This document shows positions 1 to 8,085 of a DNA stretch of 64,000 bases, piece after piece. Within the stretch, counting starts at the first letter, position 1; each line of letters opens with the position of its first letter. Origin of the DNA: JAIBAJ01 sp965284645 (GTDB lineage: Bacteria; Bacteroidota; Bacteroidia; JAIBAJ01); assembly GCA_965284645.1 (NCBI GenBank), contig OZ260106.1, positions 62,001-126,000 on the forward strand, given 5' to 3'. Made by a program: the position numbers and the translations under genes. A model generated the notes under the pieces. It was not told where the DNA came from and made no database searches. It saw only the letters and a program-made list of their open reading frames with translations.

Positions 1-360
1 TAAACGATCGGTTAGGAGTTTTTTGTAATTGGTTCGCCATAAACTCTTGTCCAACGGATACTTGGTGTAAATTAAATTGATTTCAACTACCGATTTAGCT
101 TTGGGTAATTTATGCCAAGCATCAGGATTCTTGAGGGTTGAACTCGCATAACCATTCTCCAAAAAGAGATGATTTGGCTTGTCCTTTGCATCAAATCTAT
201 CTATTTCAAGCAAGTTGAATTTCTCTTCCAAATCTACGGCCGAACCTGGTTTCAACGCATTCGACGAAAAATGCTTCTGGGCCAGAACGGAAAAATTAAG
301 GCCTAGCAATGCCAATCCAATCACCCACCTTAAAGTCCGTAGAATCAGTTGCCTTTTCAA
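1..360 (-). CDS. Secreted protein of unknown function, C-terminus beyond left edge
   Basis: The minus strand is open from 360 to the window edge (120 codons). It begins with a TTG codon followed by a good signal peptide: basic start KRQLILRTLRW, hydrophobic core VIGLALLGLNFSVLA, then a likely cleavage before QK. The mature part is hydrophilic, with no family I recognise. The only in-frame ATG (370-372) is two codons upstream of a TGA (364-366), so TTG at 358-360 is the best start unless that stop is an error. The gene is divergent from nhaD. That this is a real secreted protein is inferred from the signal peptide and long open frame. Confidence 0.6.
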   Translation of the reverse strand, partial: MKRQLILRTLRWVIGLALLGLNFSVLAQKHFSSNALKPGSAVDLEEKFNLLEIDRFDAKDKPNHLFLENGYASSTLKNPDAWHKLPKAKSVVEINLIYTKYPLDKSLWRTNYKKLLTDRL

Positions 361-469
361 GAATCAAATCATAAGTGCAGCTTATAGCAAATTTAGAAAA
401 AAATGTTCCCCTCAAGGAATGTTTTGATCCAAATTTAATGGCTTTACTGCGGCTTTGTCAATTCTAGCT

Positions 470-477
470 TACCTTAG
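470..477 (+). promoter_or_regulatory. Candidate -7 box of nhaD promoter
   Basis: TACCTTAG resembles the Bacteroidota -7 box TAnnTTTG and ends five bases before the nhaD ATG, so transcription would start at or next to the start codon (near-leaderless). No clear TTG at -33 is seen. Confidence 0.3.
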
Positions 478-482
478 CACCA

Positions 483-1745
483 ATGCTTACACTCATTCCA
501 ATTCTTTTTGTGATTGGCTATTTAGCCATTGCTTTCGAGCATCCTTTGCAAATCAATAAAACAGCTACAGCTTTGATTACCGGGGTTTTATGCTGGACTT
601 TGTATGCGCTTAGCGGAACTGTCGACCCTCACCACATCCTGGAACAACTTGGCCACCACTTGGAATCGGTTTCGGAAATATTGTTCTTTTTATTAGGCGC
701 CATGACCATCGTAGAATTAGTGGATGCCCATCATGGTTTCAATATTATTACCGACCGAATCAACACCCGCAACGCTGTAGTCTTGATGTGGATTGTTGCC
801 TTTGTCTCTTTTTTCTTATCCGCTGCCCTCGATAACCTTACAACGGCTATTGTTATGGTTTCTTTGCTTCGAAAATTACTACCCAAAGGACAAAAACGCT
901 TGCTGATGGCCTCGGTGGTGATTATCGCAGCGAATGCAGGCGGCGCGTGGTCGCCCATTGGTGATGTAACAACCACCATGCTTTGGATCGGCGGACAAAT
1001 TAGCGCCAGCCATATCATTACCGGCATATTTATTCCTAGCTTGGTGAGTTTGCTTATTCCTTTGGGAATTTTCTCTTACCAACTTCGCAACGACAAAGAT
1101 TTGCCAGCCATTCCGCATAGTACACATGCAACACCCGATGGCAGCAAAATCATGTTCTTTCTCGGCATCGGATCCTTATTGTTCGTTCCTATTTTCAAAA
1201 CCGTAACCCACCTCCCTCCTTACATGGGCGTATTGTTAGGCCTTTCCATTGTGTGGATTGCCTCTGAACTTATCCACAAAGACAAAGACGAAGAGGCTAA
1301 AAAACCTTTCACAGCAGGATTTGCCTTAAGTAAAATAGACAGTTCTTCTATACTTTTTTTCCTCGGAATTTTAATGGCTATCGGCAGTCTCGAATCCTTA
1401 GGAATGCTGGAGACTTTAGCCAAATGGATGGATCAGAAAATTGGCAATATGGAAATAATCGTTACCGCCATTGGATTGGCCTCCTCCATTATCGACAACG
1501 TGCCACTGGTGGCTGCGAGCATGGGAATGTACTCCTTGGAGGTGTATCCGATGGACCATAAACTATGGGAAATGATGGCCTTTTGCGCCGGAACGGGCGG
1601 AAGTATCCTTATTATCGGTTCGGCCGCAGGAGTAGCAGTAATGGGAATGGAGAAAATCGACTTTATTTGGTACCTTAAACGCATCAGCCTCGTAACATTA
1701 ATCGGATACTTGGCCGGAACGATTACGTATTTATTGTTGGTATAG
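483..1745 (+). CDS. nhaD: Sodium:proton antiporter, NhaD family
   Basis: This 420-residue integral membrane protein belongs to the NhaD branch of the ion transporter (IT) superfamily. NhaD proteins exchange cytoplasmic Na+ or Li+ for external protons and keep pH and sodium in balance. About ten to twelve hydrophobic segments are visible. Family hallmarks include SAALDNLTTAIVM near residue 112, the loop AANAGGAWSPIGDVTTTMLW near 150, and a second half with SSIIDNVPLVAASMGMY near 330 and FCAGTGGSILIIGSAAGVA near 370. The conserved DN/T and N/GD residues sit in the two inverted-repeat halves. Length is normal. The gene stands alone and ends at a bidirectional terminator shared with the convergent ferredoxin gene. 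Confidence 0.88.
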   Translation: MLTLIPILFVIGYLAIAFEHPLQINKTATALITGVLCWTLYALSGTVDPHHILEQLGHHLESVSEILFFLLGAMTIVELVDAHHGFNIITDRINTRNAVVLMWIVAFVSFFLSAALDNLTTAIVMVSLLRKLLPKGQKRLLMASVVIIAANAGGAWSPIGDVTTTMLWIGGQISASHIITGIFIPSLVSLLIPLGIFSYQLRNDKDLPAIPHSTHATPDGSKIMFFLGIGSLLFVPIFKTVTHLPPYMGVLLGLSIVWIASELIHKDKDEEAKKPFTAGFALSKIDSSSILFFLGILMAIGSLESLGMLETLAKWMDQKIGNMEIIVTAIGLASSIIDNVPLVAASMGMYSLEVYPMDHKLWEMMAFCAGTGGSILIIGSAAGVAVMGMEKIDFIWYLKRISLVTLIGYLAGTITYLLLV

Positions 1746-1750
1746 CACAT

Positions 1751-1781
1751 AAAAAAACCCCGAATTGCTTCGAGGTTTTTT
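1751..1781. terminator. Bidirectional intrinsic terminator between nhaD and ferredoxin gene
   Basis: An A-rich arm, CCCCGAA, a short loop, TTCGAGG and a T run form a hairpin with U tracts on both strands, just after the nhaD stop and 19 bp past the ferredoxin stop. Confidence 0.75.
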
Positions 1782-1799
1782 AGGATAAGGTTTGCTAGA

Positions 1800-2147
1800 T
1801 TAAGCGTGCATAGCTGCTTTTTTCTCCAACAATTGCTCTTGACTCTCTCTGAAATCAGGATCATCAACGCAGCAATCAACCGGACAAACGGCTGCACATT
1901 GTGGTTCGTCGTGGAAACCAACACATTCTGTGCATTTATCACTTACAATGTAGTAGGTATCTAATTTTTTGGGCTCTTGGGCGGCATCTGCATCAGCCGA
2001 AAATCCCAATTTGCTTGTAAAGCTTCCTTTTATTGAGGTTCCATCCGAGAATCTCCACTCGGCGCCTCCTTCATATATCGCGTTATTTGGACATTCTGGT
2101 TCGCATGCACCACAATTGATGCATTCGTCGGTTATCATTATTGCCAT
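1800..2147 (-). CDS. 4Fe-4S dicluster ferredoxin
   Basis: This 115-residue cytoplasmic electron carrier has two [4Fe-4S] binding sets. The first is CINCGACEPECP at residues 8-19. The second is CTECVGFHDEPQCAAVCP at about 74-91, whose enlarged spacing is typical of the 2[4Fe-4S] Allochromatium-type ferredoxins common in Bacteroidota. Between them lies an insert with GTSIKGSF, and the tail is acidic then Ala-rich. It is divergent from the acyl-CoA reductase gene, a frequent arrangement in this phylum, often near serC/serA. It may supply electrons to a nearby oxidoreductase, but the partner is not shown by the sequence. Confidence 0.9.
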   Translation of the reverse strand: MAIMITDECINCGACEPECPNNAIYEGGAEWRFSDGTSIKGSFTSKLGFSADADAAQEPKKLDTYYIVSDKCTECVGFHDEPQCAAVCPVDCCVDDPDFRESQEQLLEKKAAMHA

Positions 2148-2172
2148 GGCGTGCTTGGTTTAAGTAAATTTG
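2141..2172 (+). promoter_or_regulatory. Promoter of acyl-CoA reductase gene
   Basis: TTG at 2141-2143, a 21-bp spacer and TAAATTTG at 2165-2172 match the Bacteroidota consensus TTG-(17-23)-TAnnTTTG. The GTG start of the gene is 22 bp downstream. Confidence 0.65.
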
Positions 2173-2194
2173 CCCGCAAAAATAATATTTTAAA

Positions 2195-3226
2195 GTGATA
2201 CCAATCGAACAACGTGTAGCAAGTTTTACTTCTTTAGGCCAAGTTTTTGAAATTGCAGCCGATGGAGTTGAAAATAGTCTGGGAAATTTGGTGGAAAATG
2301 TGAAGTCGCACAACGGTTGGTTTACCCCTGAAAATGTGCGCTTTGCCCTTTCCCAATGGGCAAAACTATTGAAAGCCGAATCATTGAATGCGTGGTTAAA
2401 AGCCTATCAATTCCCCCAAACCACCCCCAAAACCATTGGTATCATCATGGCTGGAAATATTCCTTTGGTAGGATTCCACGATTTGCTTTGTGTGGTACTA
2501 TCGGGCAATAAATCTCTCGTAAAACTCTCTTCAAAGGATACGGTTTTGATGAAAGAAGTTATCCAAACCCTACTCAAAATCGAACCCGGATTGACCGAAT
2601 ACATAAAAATTGAGGAAGCCATTTTGAAAGACTTTGATGCCATTATTGCCACCGGTAGCGATAATTCAGCACGGTATTTCGATTTTTACTTTGGGAAATA
2701 CCCACATATTATCCGTAAAAACAGAACCTCGGTGGCCATTATCCGTGGAAACGAAACTCCGGATGAATTTAAACAATTGGGCTGGGATATATTTCGCTAC
2801 TACGGCTTGGGTTGCAGGAATGTAACCAAACTGTTTGTTCCGAAAGATTATGATTTCAGCTTGTTTTTTGAAGGCATTTCCATTTTCAGATTTGTATTGG
2901 AAAATAACAAATATGCCAACAATTACGATTACAACAAGGCTATTTTCCTGCTCAATAAAACACTGCACCTCGACAATGGCTTTCTGTTATTAAAAGAAGA
3001 TTCAAACCTTTTTACCCCAGCCGGTTTGGTTCATTTTGAACAGTATAATTCGGAAGAAGAATTGCAACAGAAATTAATTGAACAAGCCAACGCCATACAA
3101 TGCATCGTTTCGAAAAATGCCGAAAATAAACGAGAAATACCCTTCGGAACTTCGCAAATGCCCGGCTTAAACCAATATGCCGATGGTATTGACACTTTAT
3201 CCTTCTTAAGTCAATTAGCCATTTGA
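2195..3226 (+). CDS. Acyl-CoA reductase (LuxC family)
   Basis: This 343-residue protein belongs to the LuxC-type acyl-CoA reductases, an aldehyde-dehydrogenase fold that reduces acyl-CoA to aldehyde with NADPH. Visible features are TIGIIMAGNIPLVGFHDLL near residues 80-98 (nucleotide-binding beta-alpha unit), GSDNSARYF and RKNRTSVAII in the middle, and the catalytic cysteine in YYGLGCRNVTKLFVP near 205. The GTG start follows a good promoter. Bacteroidota carry this gene beside the dicluster ferredoxin. The substrate is unknown, and no other lux-like genes are present, so luminescence is not implied. A family A repeat follows 45 bp after the stop. Confidence 0.82.
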   Translation: MIPIEQRVASFTSLGQVFEIAADGVENSLGNLVENVKSHNGWFTPENVRFALSQWAKLLKAESLNAWLKAYQFPQTTPKTIGIIMAGNIPLVGFHDLLCVVLSGNKSLVKLSSKDTVLMKEVIQTLLKIEPGLTEYIKIEEAILKDFDAIIATGSDNSARYFDFYFGKYPHIIRKNRTSVAIIRGNETPDEFKQLGWDIFRYYGLGCRNVTKLFVPKDYDFSLFFEGISIFRFVLENNKYANNYDYNKAIFLLNKTLHLDNGFLLLKEDSNLFTPAGLVHFEQYNSEEELQQKLIEQANAIQCIVSKNAENKREIPFGTSQMPGLNQYADGIDTLSFLSQLAI

Positions 3227-3271
3227 AAATATTGCAAAAAGCCAGGTTGTTCACCAAAACTTTATTTAGAG

Positions 3272-3420
3272 TGCCCCGGGCAAGGATAGAGGCAGTCTAG
3301 CCCACAGGGATGCGGAGGCACGGAGCAGACCGAGGACTAGCGCCGAAAGCCTGACCCAACCGCCATGCAGCAACTTAAATAAACGTAGGAAGCGGTATTT
3401 GCGGTTGGGGGCCCGCCAAA
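3272..3420 (+). repeat. Family A structured intergenic repeat, copy 1 (type I)
   Basis: About 145 bp between convergent genes. Helix P1 pairs CGGGC (3277) with GCCCG (3411). P2 pairs CTAG (3297) with CTAG (3337). P3 pairs CCCAACCGC (3355) with GCGGTTGGG (3401). The stretch GCCCACAGGGATGCGG and the segment GAGGACT..GCCGAAAGCC are shared with the other type I copies. No open reading frame of note lies inside. The function is unknown: a structured RNA or a non-autonomous folding DNA element. Confidence 0.85.
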
Positions 3421-3448
3421 TCATTAAAAAAAAGAAGAAAGCCCTGTT

Positions 3449-4303
3449 TTACTTGTCCAAATTCTTATACAAAGCTTTGCAATCTTCGTAAATGCCGCCT
3501 TTGGAACCGCACTTACCAAAATGAATCACCAAGCCGAGGTTGATATCCAAAAAGTTGTCCATTCGTTCGGGATTACCACGGAAAGTAAAGGCATCAGAAC
3601 CAGGCGTTCTCCGATCGGTATATTGCAAAACGGTAGCGCCATTGGGGGTTGCCAGAATATCGGCCTGATTTGGATAGTTTTTTGAGCTAACATCGTCCAA
3701 GAAGTCTGTAAACGTTTTATGGTAAATTACTTCTGCTTTAATAGATAATCGACAGCTAATGCGGTAACGGAAACCCAATCCGAATGGCATGGAAGGAGCC
3801 CATAATGTATAAGGCTGCGGATAATTATTGCTTCCTACGTATTGCCCTTCGGTACCTAGGGGTTGCAAAGCAGTGCCATCAGCTGCCTTAGGATTAAAGT
3901 GGAAATAACCAAAACCTGCGATTAAGTATGGAATTGTTTTGAATTTATCGCTTCTCAACAGGTCGTAAGTAAGCCTTAATGAAATTTCATGCACATCAGA
4001 ATGGAAACTCAAGAACCTGTTACGACGTCGAATATCATTGGATAAAGCATCGTCGCCACGTAAATGGTTGAACTGGTAATGTAAGTTTACCCCAAAACGA
4101 CGGTAAACTTGGTAGCCCAAACCTGCCTGTGCTGAAAGTCCAAAAGTTTTAAGGGAAGGCACGGCCAAGGGTTGCAGATCGCCTAGGTAGTAGCCGGTTC
4201 CGCCACCTACATAAGCCGTCATTCTGGAAAGGGCGCTTTGTCCAATAACCGATTGCAAGGAAAGCAAAAAGGCAAGGGTGAGAGTTAAAATAATGCGGCT
4301 CAT
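3449..4303 (-). CDS. Outer-membrane beta-barrel protein, DUF6089/PorG-like
   Basis: 284 residues with an N-terminal signal peptide (cleavage near VIGQSA). Alternating aromatic and polar strands typical of an eight-stranded barrel follow, for example AYVGGGTGYYLGDL, AGLGYQVYRRFGVNLHYQF and PYLIAGFGYFHFNP. The layout matches the DUF6089 group, which includes the T9SS-associated outer-membrane protein PorG. That link is by resemblance only. It is the last gene of a minus-strand run and faces the acyl-CoA reductase gene. A role in T9SS is plausible given the many T9SS substrates here, but barrels of this shape have other uses. Confidence 0.6.
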   Translation of the reverse strand: MSRIILTLTLAFLLSLQSVIGQSALSRMTAYVGGGTGYYLGDLQPLAVPSLKTFGLSAQAGLGYQVYRRFGVNLHYQFNHLRGDDALSNDIRRRNRFLSFHSDVHEISLRLTYDLLRSDKFKTIPYLIAGFGYFHFNPKAADGTALQPLGTEGQYVGSNNYPQPYTLWAPSMPFGLGFRYRISCRLSIKAEVIYHKTFTDFLDDVSSKNYPNQADILATPNGATVLQYTDRRTPGSDAFTFRGNPERMDNFLDINLGLVIHFGKCGSKGGIYEDCKALYKNLDK

Positions 4304-4427
4304 GATAGGAAAACCCGAGAATGGGTTAAAAATTGTTTGGACTGCAAAATTACCCTAAAGTTTTATGCTCTGATTAAAAATAATTTAAGCTTCAAATAGG
4401 TATTCTTTATGGAGGGGTTTTGAAGGG

Positions 4428-4757
4428 TTAGTATTTCTTCCAACTTTTCATCACCTTTTTGGAAAACAATCCCTTTTCTTCCTTTTTTGTGGGGTAACGG
4501 TAATTGGGGTCGTAGCCAAAAGGGTTGCCACGGTCGCGGGTGTTTATCGTTTTTCTGGCTTTTGAAAAACCTGAATTGAGGTCTTTGCGCTTGGGGGAAT
4601 AAACTTTGGACTGAAAAGGGTCGGTTATTTTTCCTGCTCCACGGCTAACTACGGTGAGGGTAGTGCTCGGACAAACTTTAGGGCCACCACAACTGCACAA
4701 CCCAGCCACGAGAAACAAAGCTAAGGTTGTTACAAGAGCGTAGCTGGCTTTCGTCAT
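4428..4757 (-). CDS. Small lipoprotein, unknown function
   Basis: 109 residues: signal peptide ALVTTLALFLVAGLCSC with the lipobox cysteine at about residue 23, then a basic, Pro/Tyr/Lys-rich tail (pI high) ending in FSKKVMKSWKKY. No domain is recognised. It is separated from the upstream YceI gene by a strong terminator, so it likely has its own promoter. Probably membrane-anchored in the periplasm. Confidence 0.55.
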   Translation of the reverse strand: MTKASYALVTTLALFLVAGLCSCGGPKVCPSTTLTVVSRGAGKITDPFQSKVYSPKRKDLNSGFSKARKTINTRDRGNPFGYDPNYRYPTKKEEKGLFSKKVMKSWKKY

Positions 4758-4768
4758 GGACAGGCAAT

Positions 4769-4803
4769 AAAAAACCCCAAGTCTTTTGCAAGGTTGGGGT
4801 TTT
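4769..4803 (-). terminator. Intrinsic terminator after YceI-family gene
   Basis: The perfect 10-bp stem AAAACCCCAA / TTGGGGTTTT encloses a 13-nt loop and is followed on the minus strand by a T run. It begins 15 bp after the stop of the YceI-family gene. Confidence 0.75.
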
Positions 4804-4817
4804 GAATAAAAGAAATT

Positions 4818-5375
4818 TTATTTTGCTTTCACTTCCACTTTCAGATCGTAGCCGCCTTTGAAAGTGATTTTAATGTCTTGGGCAATTTTCTCGAAAACCA
4901 GCTCGGGTACTTGGATGCCATGTTCGGCGATTTTCACCATAAACTGGGCTTCGATATCGATATGACCTTCGTAGGGAATAGAAATTTTGATGGGCACAGT
5001 GTATTCCTTTTCAATTCCGTGCATTTTGAGTTTGCCTGTAGCAGAGCCGGTGTAACTGCCTTTCAGGTTCAAATCGATATCCTGATCAATTACGCCGGAA
5101 AAAGTGGCGGTTGGGAATTTTTCACTTTCGATGTACTTTTCGCAAAAGTGCTCCTGCATCAAGGCATTCTTGAACTGAAAACTCGACACTTGCACCGACA
5201 TGGCTACTTTCCTGGCCGGGGTAATGATGGACGAAACGCTTTCGGAATGGGCATCGATGTTCTCAACAGGGGTTTCGGAAAAGAAGCTCAATTTCCCTTT
5301 GGTTAGTTTGAAGTTTTGAGCGAAGGAAAAGCTTGTTATTCCTAGGAACAGGGAAGCTAAAATTATTTTTTTCAT
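4818..5375 (-). CDS. YceI family periplasmic protein
   Basis: 185 residues with a clear signal peptide (MKKIILASLFLGITSFSFA, then QN). The mature chain has the YceI lipocalin-like barrel pattern: GKLSFFSETPVENIDAHS, MQEHFCEKYIESEKFPTATF near residue 75, and GKLKMHGIEKEYTVPI near 115, which is the conserved L-T/M-hHGxt segment. YceI proteins bind polyisoprenoid or amphiphilic ligands in the periplasm. In Bacteroidota they are often encoded next to a DUF5777 barrel, as here (44 bp apart, same strand), which suggests a shared transcript and a joint role at the envelope or in electron transfer. The partner ligand is unknown. Confidence 0.85.
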   Translation of the reverse strand: MKKIILASLFLGITSFSFAQNFKLTKGKLSFFSETPVENIDAHSESVSSIITPARKVAMSVQVSSFQFKNALMQEHFCEKYIESEKFPTATFSGVIDQDIDLNLKGSYTGSATGKLKMHGIEKEYTVPIKISIPYEGHIDIEAQFMVKIAEHGIQVPELVFEKIAQDIKITFKGGYDLKVEVKAK

Positions 5376-5419
5376 ACGTGAATCTTTTAGTATTTGTACT
5401 TATTTCAAAAATTAGACCA

Positions 5420-6337
5420 CTATTTCCGTTTGCCGAATTTAAAAACCCTGGAGATGTTAAATCCTAGTCTAACCTCTCCCTTGAGCACATTGGAAGTGGT
5501 CATGGCCAGAAACTGACTTTCGTTCATAGTATTGGAATTGGTAACGAACAATTGAAAGGCATGGCCCGAAGTTTGGATTTCTAAGCCGAATGCGGCACTG
5601 TTGCGGTAATCTTGTCCGGCGGAATTGCCCATTTTGGTAAGTCTCCAACCATATTCACCTATCAATAAAATGGAGCGGGTGATGCGAAGTCTGGCCATAG
5701 TTGCCAAAATGAATTGGTCGTTCTTATCAACCGAACGTTCTACCTGGTTGTAGTGCACCATAGTTGGGGCTACCTGCAAACTCAATACTTTTCCAAATTG
5801 TCGGGCAATCATTAATTGATACACAAAACTCATACGGCTTGTGAACTTCGCAAACTCTTCGGCCATAGCGGGCGGACGACTGGTAATGTTGATGGTGGCT
5901 AAAGCCGTCATACTCAAAGGAACCTTTCCATCTTCGCGTTGCCTTAAAAATCGCCATTTGACTAATCCTTCCCAAAGTTTGCCATTGCTATTTCTTCCAT
6001 ACCCAACCGTAATATTATCGGTAAGACTGTAATCGAAACCTAATTTGATAGAAGCCGGACCGTCAACACCCCAAAAATTGTAAAATCCAGACTTAAAATC
6101 ACCCAAGCGATGCGAAATCCGTAAATCGAAACTTCCCTTCTCCAAGGTTTCTACGGTATGGAAATTAACCAAGCGTGTACTTCGAAAAATGGTTCGATAT
6201 TTTGCTGCTTCGGCTTTGTAGTCTGAAGGAGGCTTGGCATTCGATTCTTCCTTTTTTTCTTGCGCCAAGCCAATTACAGGCAGGAACAGACCAACCAAAA
6301 GAATTGAAAAAACAGTGTTTGGTATACTTTTAATCAT
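5420..6337 (-). CDS. DUF5777 family outer-membrane barrel
   Basis: 305 residues with a signal peptide ending near GLAQEKK. The conserved opening of DUF5777 is FRSTRLVNFHTVETLEKGSF near residue 50, followed by DLRISHRLGDF and FWGVDGPASIKLGFDYSLT, then repeated amphipathic strands (YGRNSNGKLWEGLVKWRFL, AFGLEIQTSGHAFQLFVTN) ending RVFKFGKRK. It is probably a 12-14 stranded outer-membrane protein. It lies just upstream of the YceI gene, an arrangement seen often in the phylum, frequently with cytochromes. Its biochemical role is not known. Confidence 0.75.
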   Translation of the reverse strand: MIKSIPNTVFSILLVGLFLPVIGLAQEKKEESNAKPPSDYKAEAAKYRTIFRSTRLVNFHTVETLEKGSFDLRISHRLGDFKSGFYNFWGVDGPASIKLGFDYSLTDNITVGYGRNSNGKLWEGLVKWRFLRQREDGKVPLSMTALATINITSRPPAMAEEFAKFTSRMSFVYQLMIARQFGKVLSLQVAPTMVHYNQVERSVDKNDQFILATMARLRITRSILLIGEYGWRLTKMGNSAGQDYRNSAAFGLEIQTSGHAFQLFVTNSNTMNESQFLAMTTSNVLKGEVRLGFNISRVFKFGKRK

Positions 6338-6366
6338 ACGATTGCAGGGCTAAAATTAATGCGATT

Positions 6367-6879
6367 TTAGATGCCATCCACTATTTTTTGAAACAGAATG
6401 GCGTTTTGCCATGATTTTGAAACCTTTATCCAGTCAATTAACTCCCCCGCTTTGGTATATCCAGCCTTCGAAAACAAGTTCAAACTGGCTTGATTGGATG
6501 CACCCACATGGGCATATAACTGATGCAACTGCAAACGTTTGGCAATAAACTCCAATTCCAATAAGGCTGTTAGTCCATAGCCTGATCGCCGGTATGACTT
6601 TCCAATCAAAATCCCTACTCCGGCCCGGTGGTTCACTGGATCATACTCAAACAAATCGATACAGCCAACCACATTCCCTTGCGCCTCAATCATAAATCTT
6701 ACTTGTCGCGATAAATGGATATCACTTTGCTGGGCTTCAATAAACAAACGAATGCTTTCCAACGAATAAGGAATCTGGGTACCACTAACTTCCCAATTTT
6801 CCTGGTCGTTTTCCAAGGCCAACAAAAGATTAGCATCTTGCGGCTCTACTGCCCTTAAACGAAATTGAACTGTTTCCAT
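6367..6879 (-). CDS. GNAT N-acetyltransferase, RimJ/RimL type
   Basis: 170 residues. The GNAT core is seen in order: beta1 FRLRAVEPQDANLLLALEND (1-25), GCIDLFEYDPVNHRAGVGIL (about 80-100), and the acetyl-CoA pyrophosphate loop GKSYRRSGYGLTALLELEF (R-R-x-G-Y-G), then HVGASNQASLNLFSKAGY, the RimL-like motif B. Acetylates an amine, perhaps a protein N-terminus, spermidine or an antibiotic; the substrate cannot be told. It begins right where the M50 gene ends (stop and start adjacent), so the two are translationally close in one operon. Confidence 0.8.
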   Translation of the reverse strand: METVQFRLRAVEPQDANLLLALENDQENWEVSGTQIPYSLESIRLFIEAQQSDIHLSRQVRFMIEAQGNVVGCIDLFEYDPVNHRAGVGILIGKSYRRSGYGLTALLELEFIAKRLQLHQLYAHVGASNQASLNLFSKAGYTKAGELIDWIKVSKSWQNAILFQKIVDGI

Positions 6880-7596
6880 TTATCGATTCATTATCAAGGT
6901 ACCCAATAAATAAGGGATTTTAACCCATTTCCATACCAACAACCCTATTGAAGACACAAAAAAATAGCTGGCTTGAACGAAAAAAACTACACCCCAAAAC
7001 CCAGCAGGAATGGAGGTAAATTTCTGCAACAAAGTGGCGTCACCGGCTTGTTTTGGGGCAGAAAAACTTAATTTCAACACAATAAAAGCTGAATAAAAAG
7101 CCTCGGCAACCAAACTCCAGGTTGCAATTCCACCAAACAATATTAACCATACCGGTTGTTGATAATACAATAAACCACCCAAAACAGCTATTTGGCTCAA
7201 GGTCCAAACCGCTCCGAATAAATTTCTAATCCAAAACACCAAGGCCACCACTCCTAATGGAATAAACACATAAGGGAAATAAGCATACTTGCCGAAAACC
7301 AATACCAAACTTAACCCAAAACCTAGGGCCGATGCACCCAAATAACCCACCAATGCAATTAGGCTGTTTCCAAATTTGTTTCCACCTCCAACAAAGGCCG
7401 TCCCTGAAAGATCTTGCTCGAGATGAATGTGTTTCACTTCTTGGCTTAAAACCAAGGCTGCCAAAGCATGGCTTACTTCATGAACCAAGGTACACCAAGC
7501 CCTGAAAAACACCCCAATGAAAGGCAGCCTCAAAAAGACGACACAAAGGAAGGCCATCAAGAGGTTGAGCCAATGGGTGTCGACTTGCAGGTTCAA
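6880..7596 (-). CDS. M50-like membrane metalloprotease
   Basis: 238 residues, polytopic. A first hydrophobic helix is followed by the zinc-binding motif HEVSH (in CTLVHEVSHALAALVL near residue 40), as in the M50B family of intramembrane site-2 protease relatives. Further membrane spans are GYLGASALGFGLSLVLVFG, YVFIPLGVVALVFW and others. A C-terminal DG motif for the third zinc ligand is not obvious, so catalysis is not proved. The start is TTG at 7594-7596, three bases after the stop of the LEA gene. It sits within an operon of glycosyltransferase, LEA lipoprotein, M50 and GNAT genes. Confidence 0.65.
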   Translation of the reverse strand: MNLQVDTHWLNLLMAFLCVVFLRLPFIGVFFRAWCTLVHEVSHALAALVLSQEVKHIHLEQDLSGTAFVGGGNKFGNSLIALVGYLGASALGFGLSLVLVFGKYAYFPYVFIPLGVVALVFWIRNLFGAVWTLSQIAVLGGLLYYQQPVWLILFGGIATWSLVAEAFYSAFIVLKLSFSAPKQAGDATLLQKFTSIPAGFWGVVFFVQASYFFVSSIGLLVWKWVKIPYLLGTLIMNR

Positions 7597-7599
7597 GGA

Positions 7600-8085
7600 C
7601 TAGTTTTTAGTGAGCTTACCTAAATCAATTTTCTGGTCGAGATTCAAAGGGATTTTCTTCCCAACCCCAAAGGCTTTAGCCCGAATGTATCCGTTCAATT
7701 TCAAATCCAATTGTTTATTGCCCGTAAACAAGGAAAGGCTAGGCAAAATCTGGGCGAGTACCGATTTAAGATTGGTATGGATAATGAATGGATAACCTTT
7801 TTCAACTTTGGGCTCAAATACAATGTTTTCCTTGGCTTTTGCTTTACCAATGGGCAAACCGTTCAAACTGATATCCAAATCGTAATCCGCCAATACGATT
7901 TTGAAATCGTTGGGATTGTTGACCTTAATATTCAGTTGTAGCTCTAAGTCAGAGGCTTCCATCTTATTTACTTTATACCCTTCAATTCCTTTAACAAGCG
8001 GCGTTTGAATGGGCTTGCAGGAACCGAAGAAAAGTAGGATTCCCAGACCAAAAAGTAGAAATTGGTATTTCATGAATTGTTTCAT
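7600..8085 (-). CDS. LEA type 2 family lipoprotein
   Basis: 161 residues. Lipoprotein signal with lipobox FFGSC at about residue 23, then a single LEA14/WHy fold: LELQLNIKVNNPNDFKIVLADYD has the typical N-P-N motif of these beta-sandwich proteins near residue 52, followed by SLNGLPIGKAKAKENI. LEA type 2 proteins in Bacteroidota are envelope lipoproteins of unknown use, perhaps stress related. The start overlaps the glycosyltransferase stop by ATGA (8082-8085), evidence for translational coupling. Confidence 0.78.
   Translation of the reverse strand: MKQFMKYQFLLFGLGILLFFGSCKPIQTPLVKGIEGYKVNKMEASDLELQLNIKVNNPNDFKIVLADYDLDISLNGLPIGKAKAKENIVFEPKVEKGYPFIIHTNLKSVLAQILPSLSLFTGNKQLDLKLNGYIRAKAFGVGKKIPLNLDQKIDLGKLTKN

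Noticed and set aside
179..427. 82-codon plus-strand open frame at the left edge
   Set aside because: It lies opposite a frame with a clear signal peptide on the minus strand; low-quality composition.
1433..1942. 169-codon minus-strand open frame over the nhaD end
   Set aside because: It overlaps nhaD and the ferredoxin gene and has no recognisable domain or signal.
2195..3226. Luminescence (lux) gene
   Set aside because: LuxC-type acyl-CoA reductases are widespread in Bacteroidota; no luxAB or luxDE nearby.
3272..3420. Family A as a REP/RAYT element
   Set aside because: No GTAG/GTGG tetranucleotide next to a simple palindrome, and the length and three-helix layout do not fit; no RAYT gene in the window.
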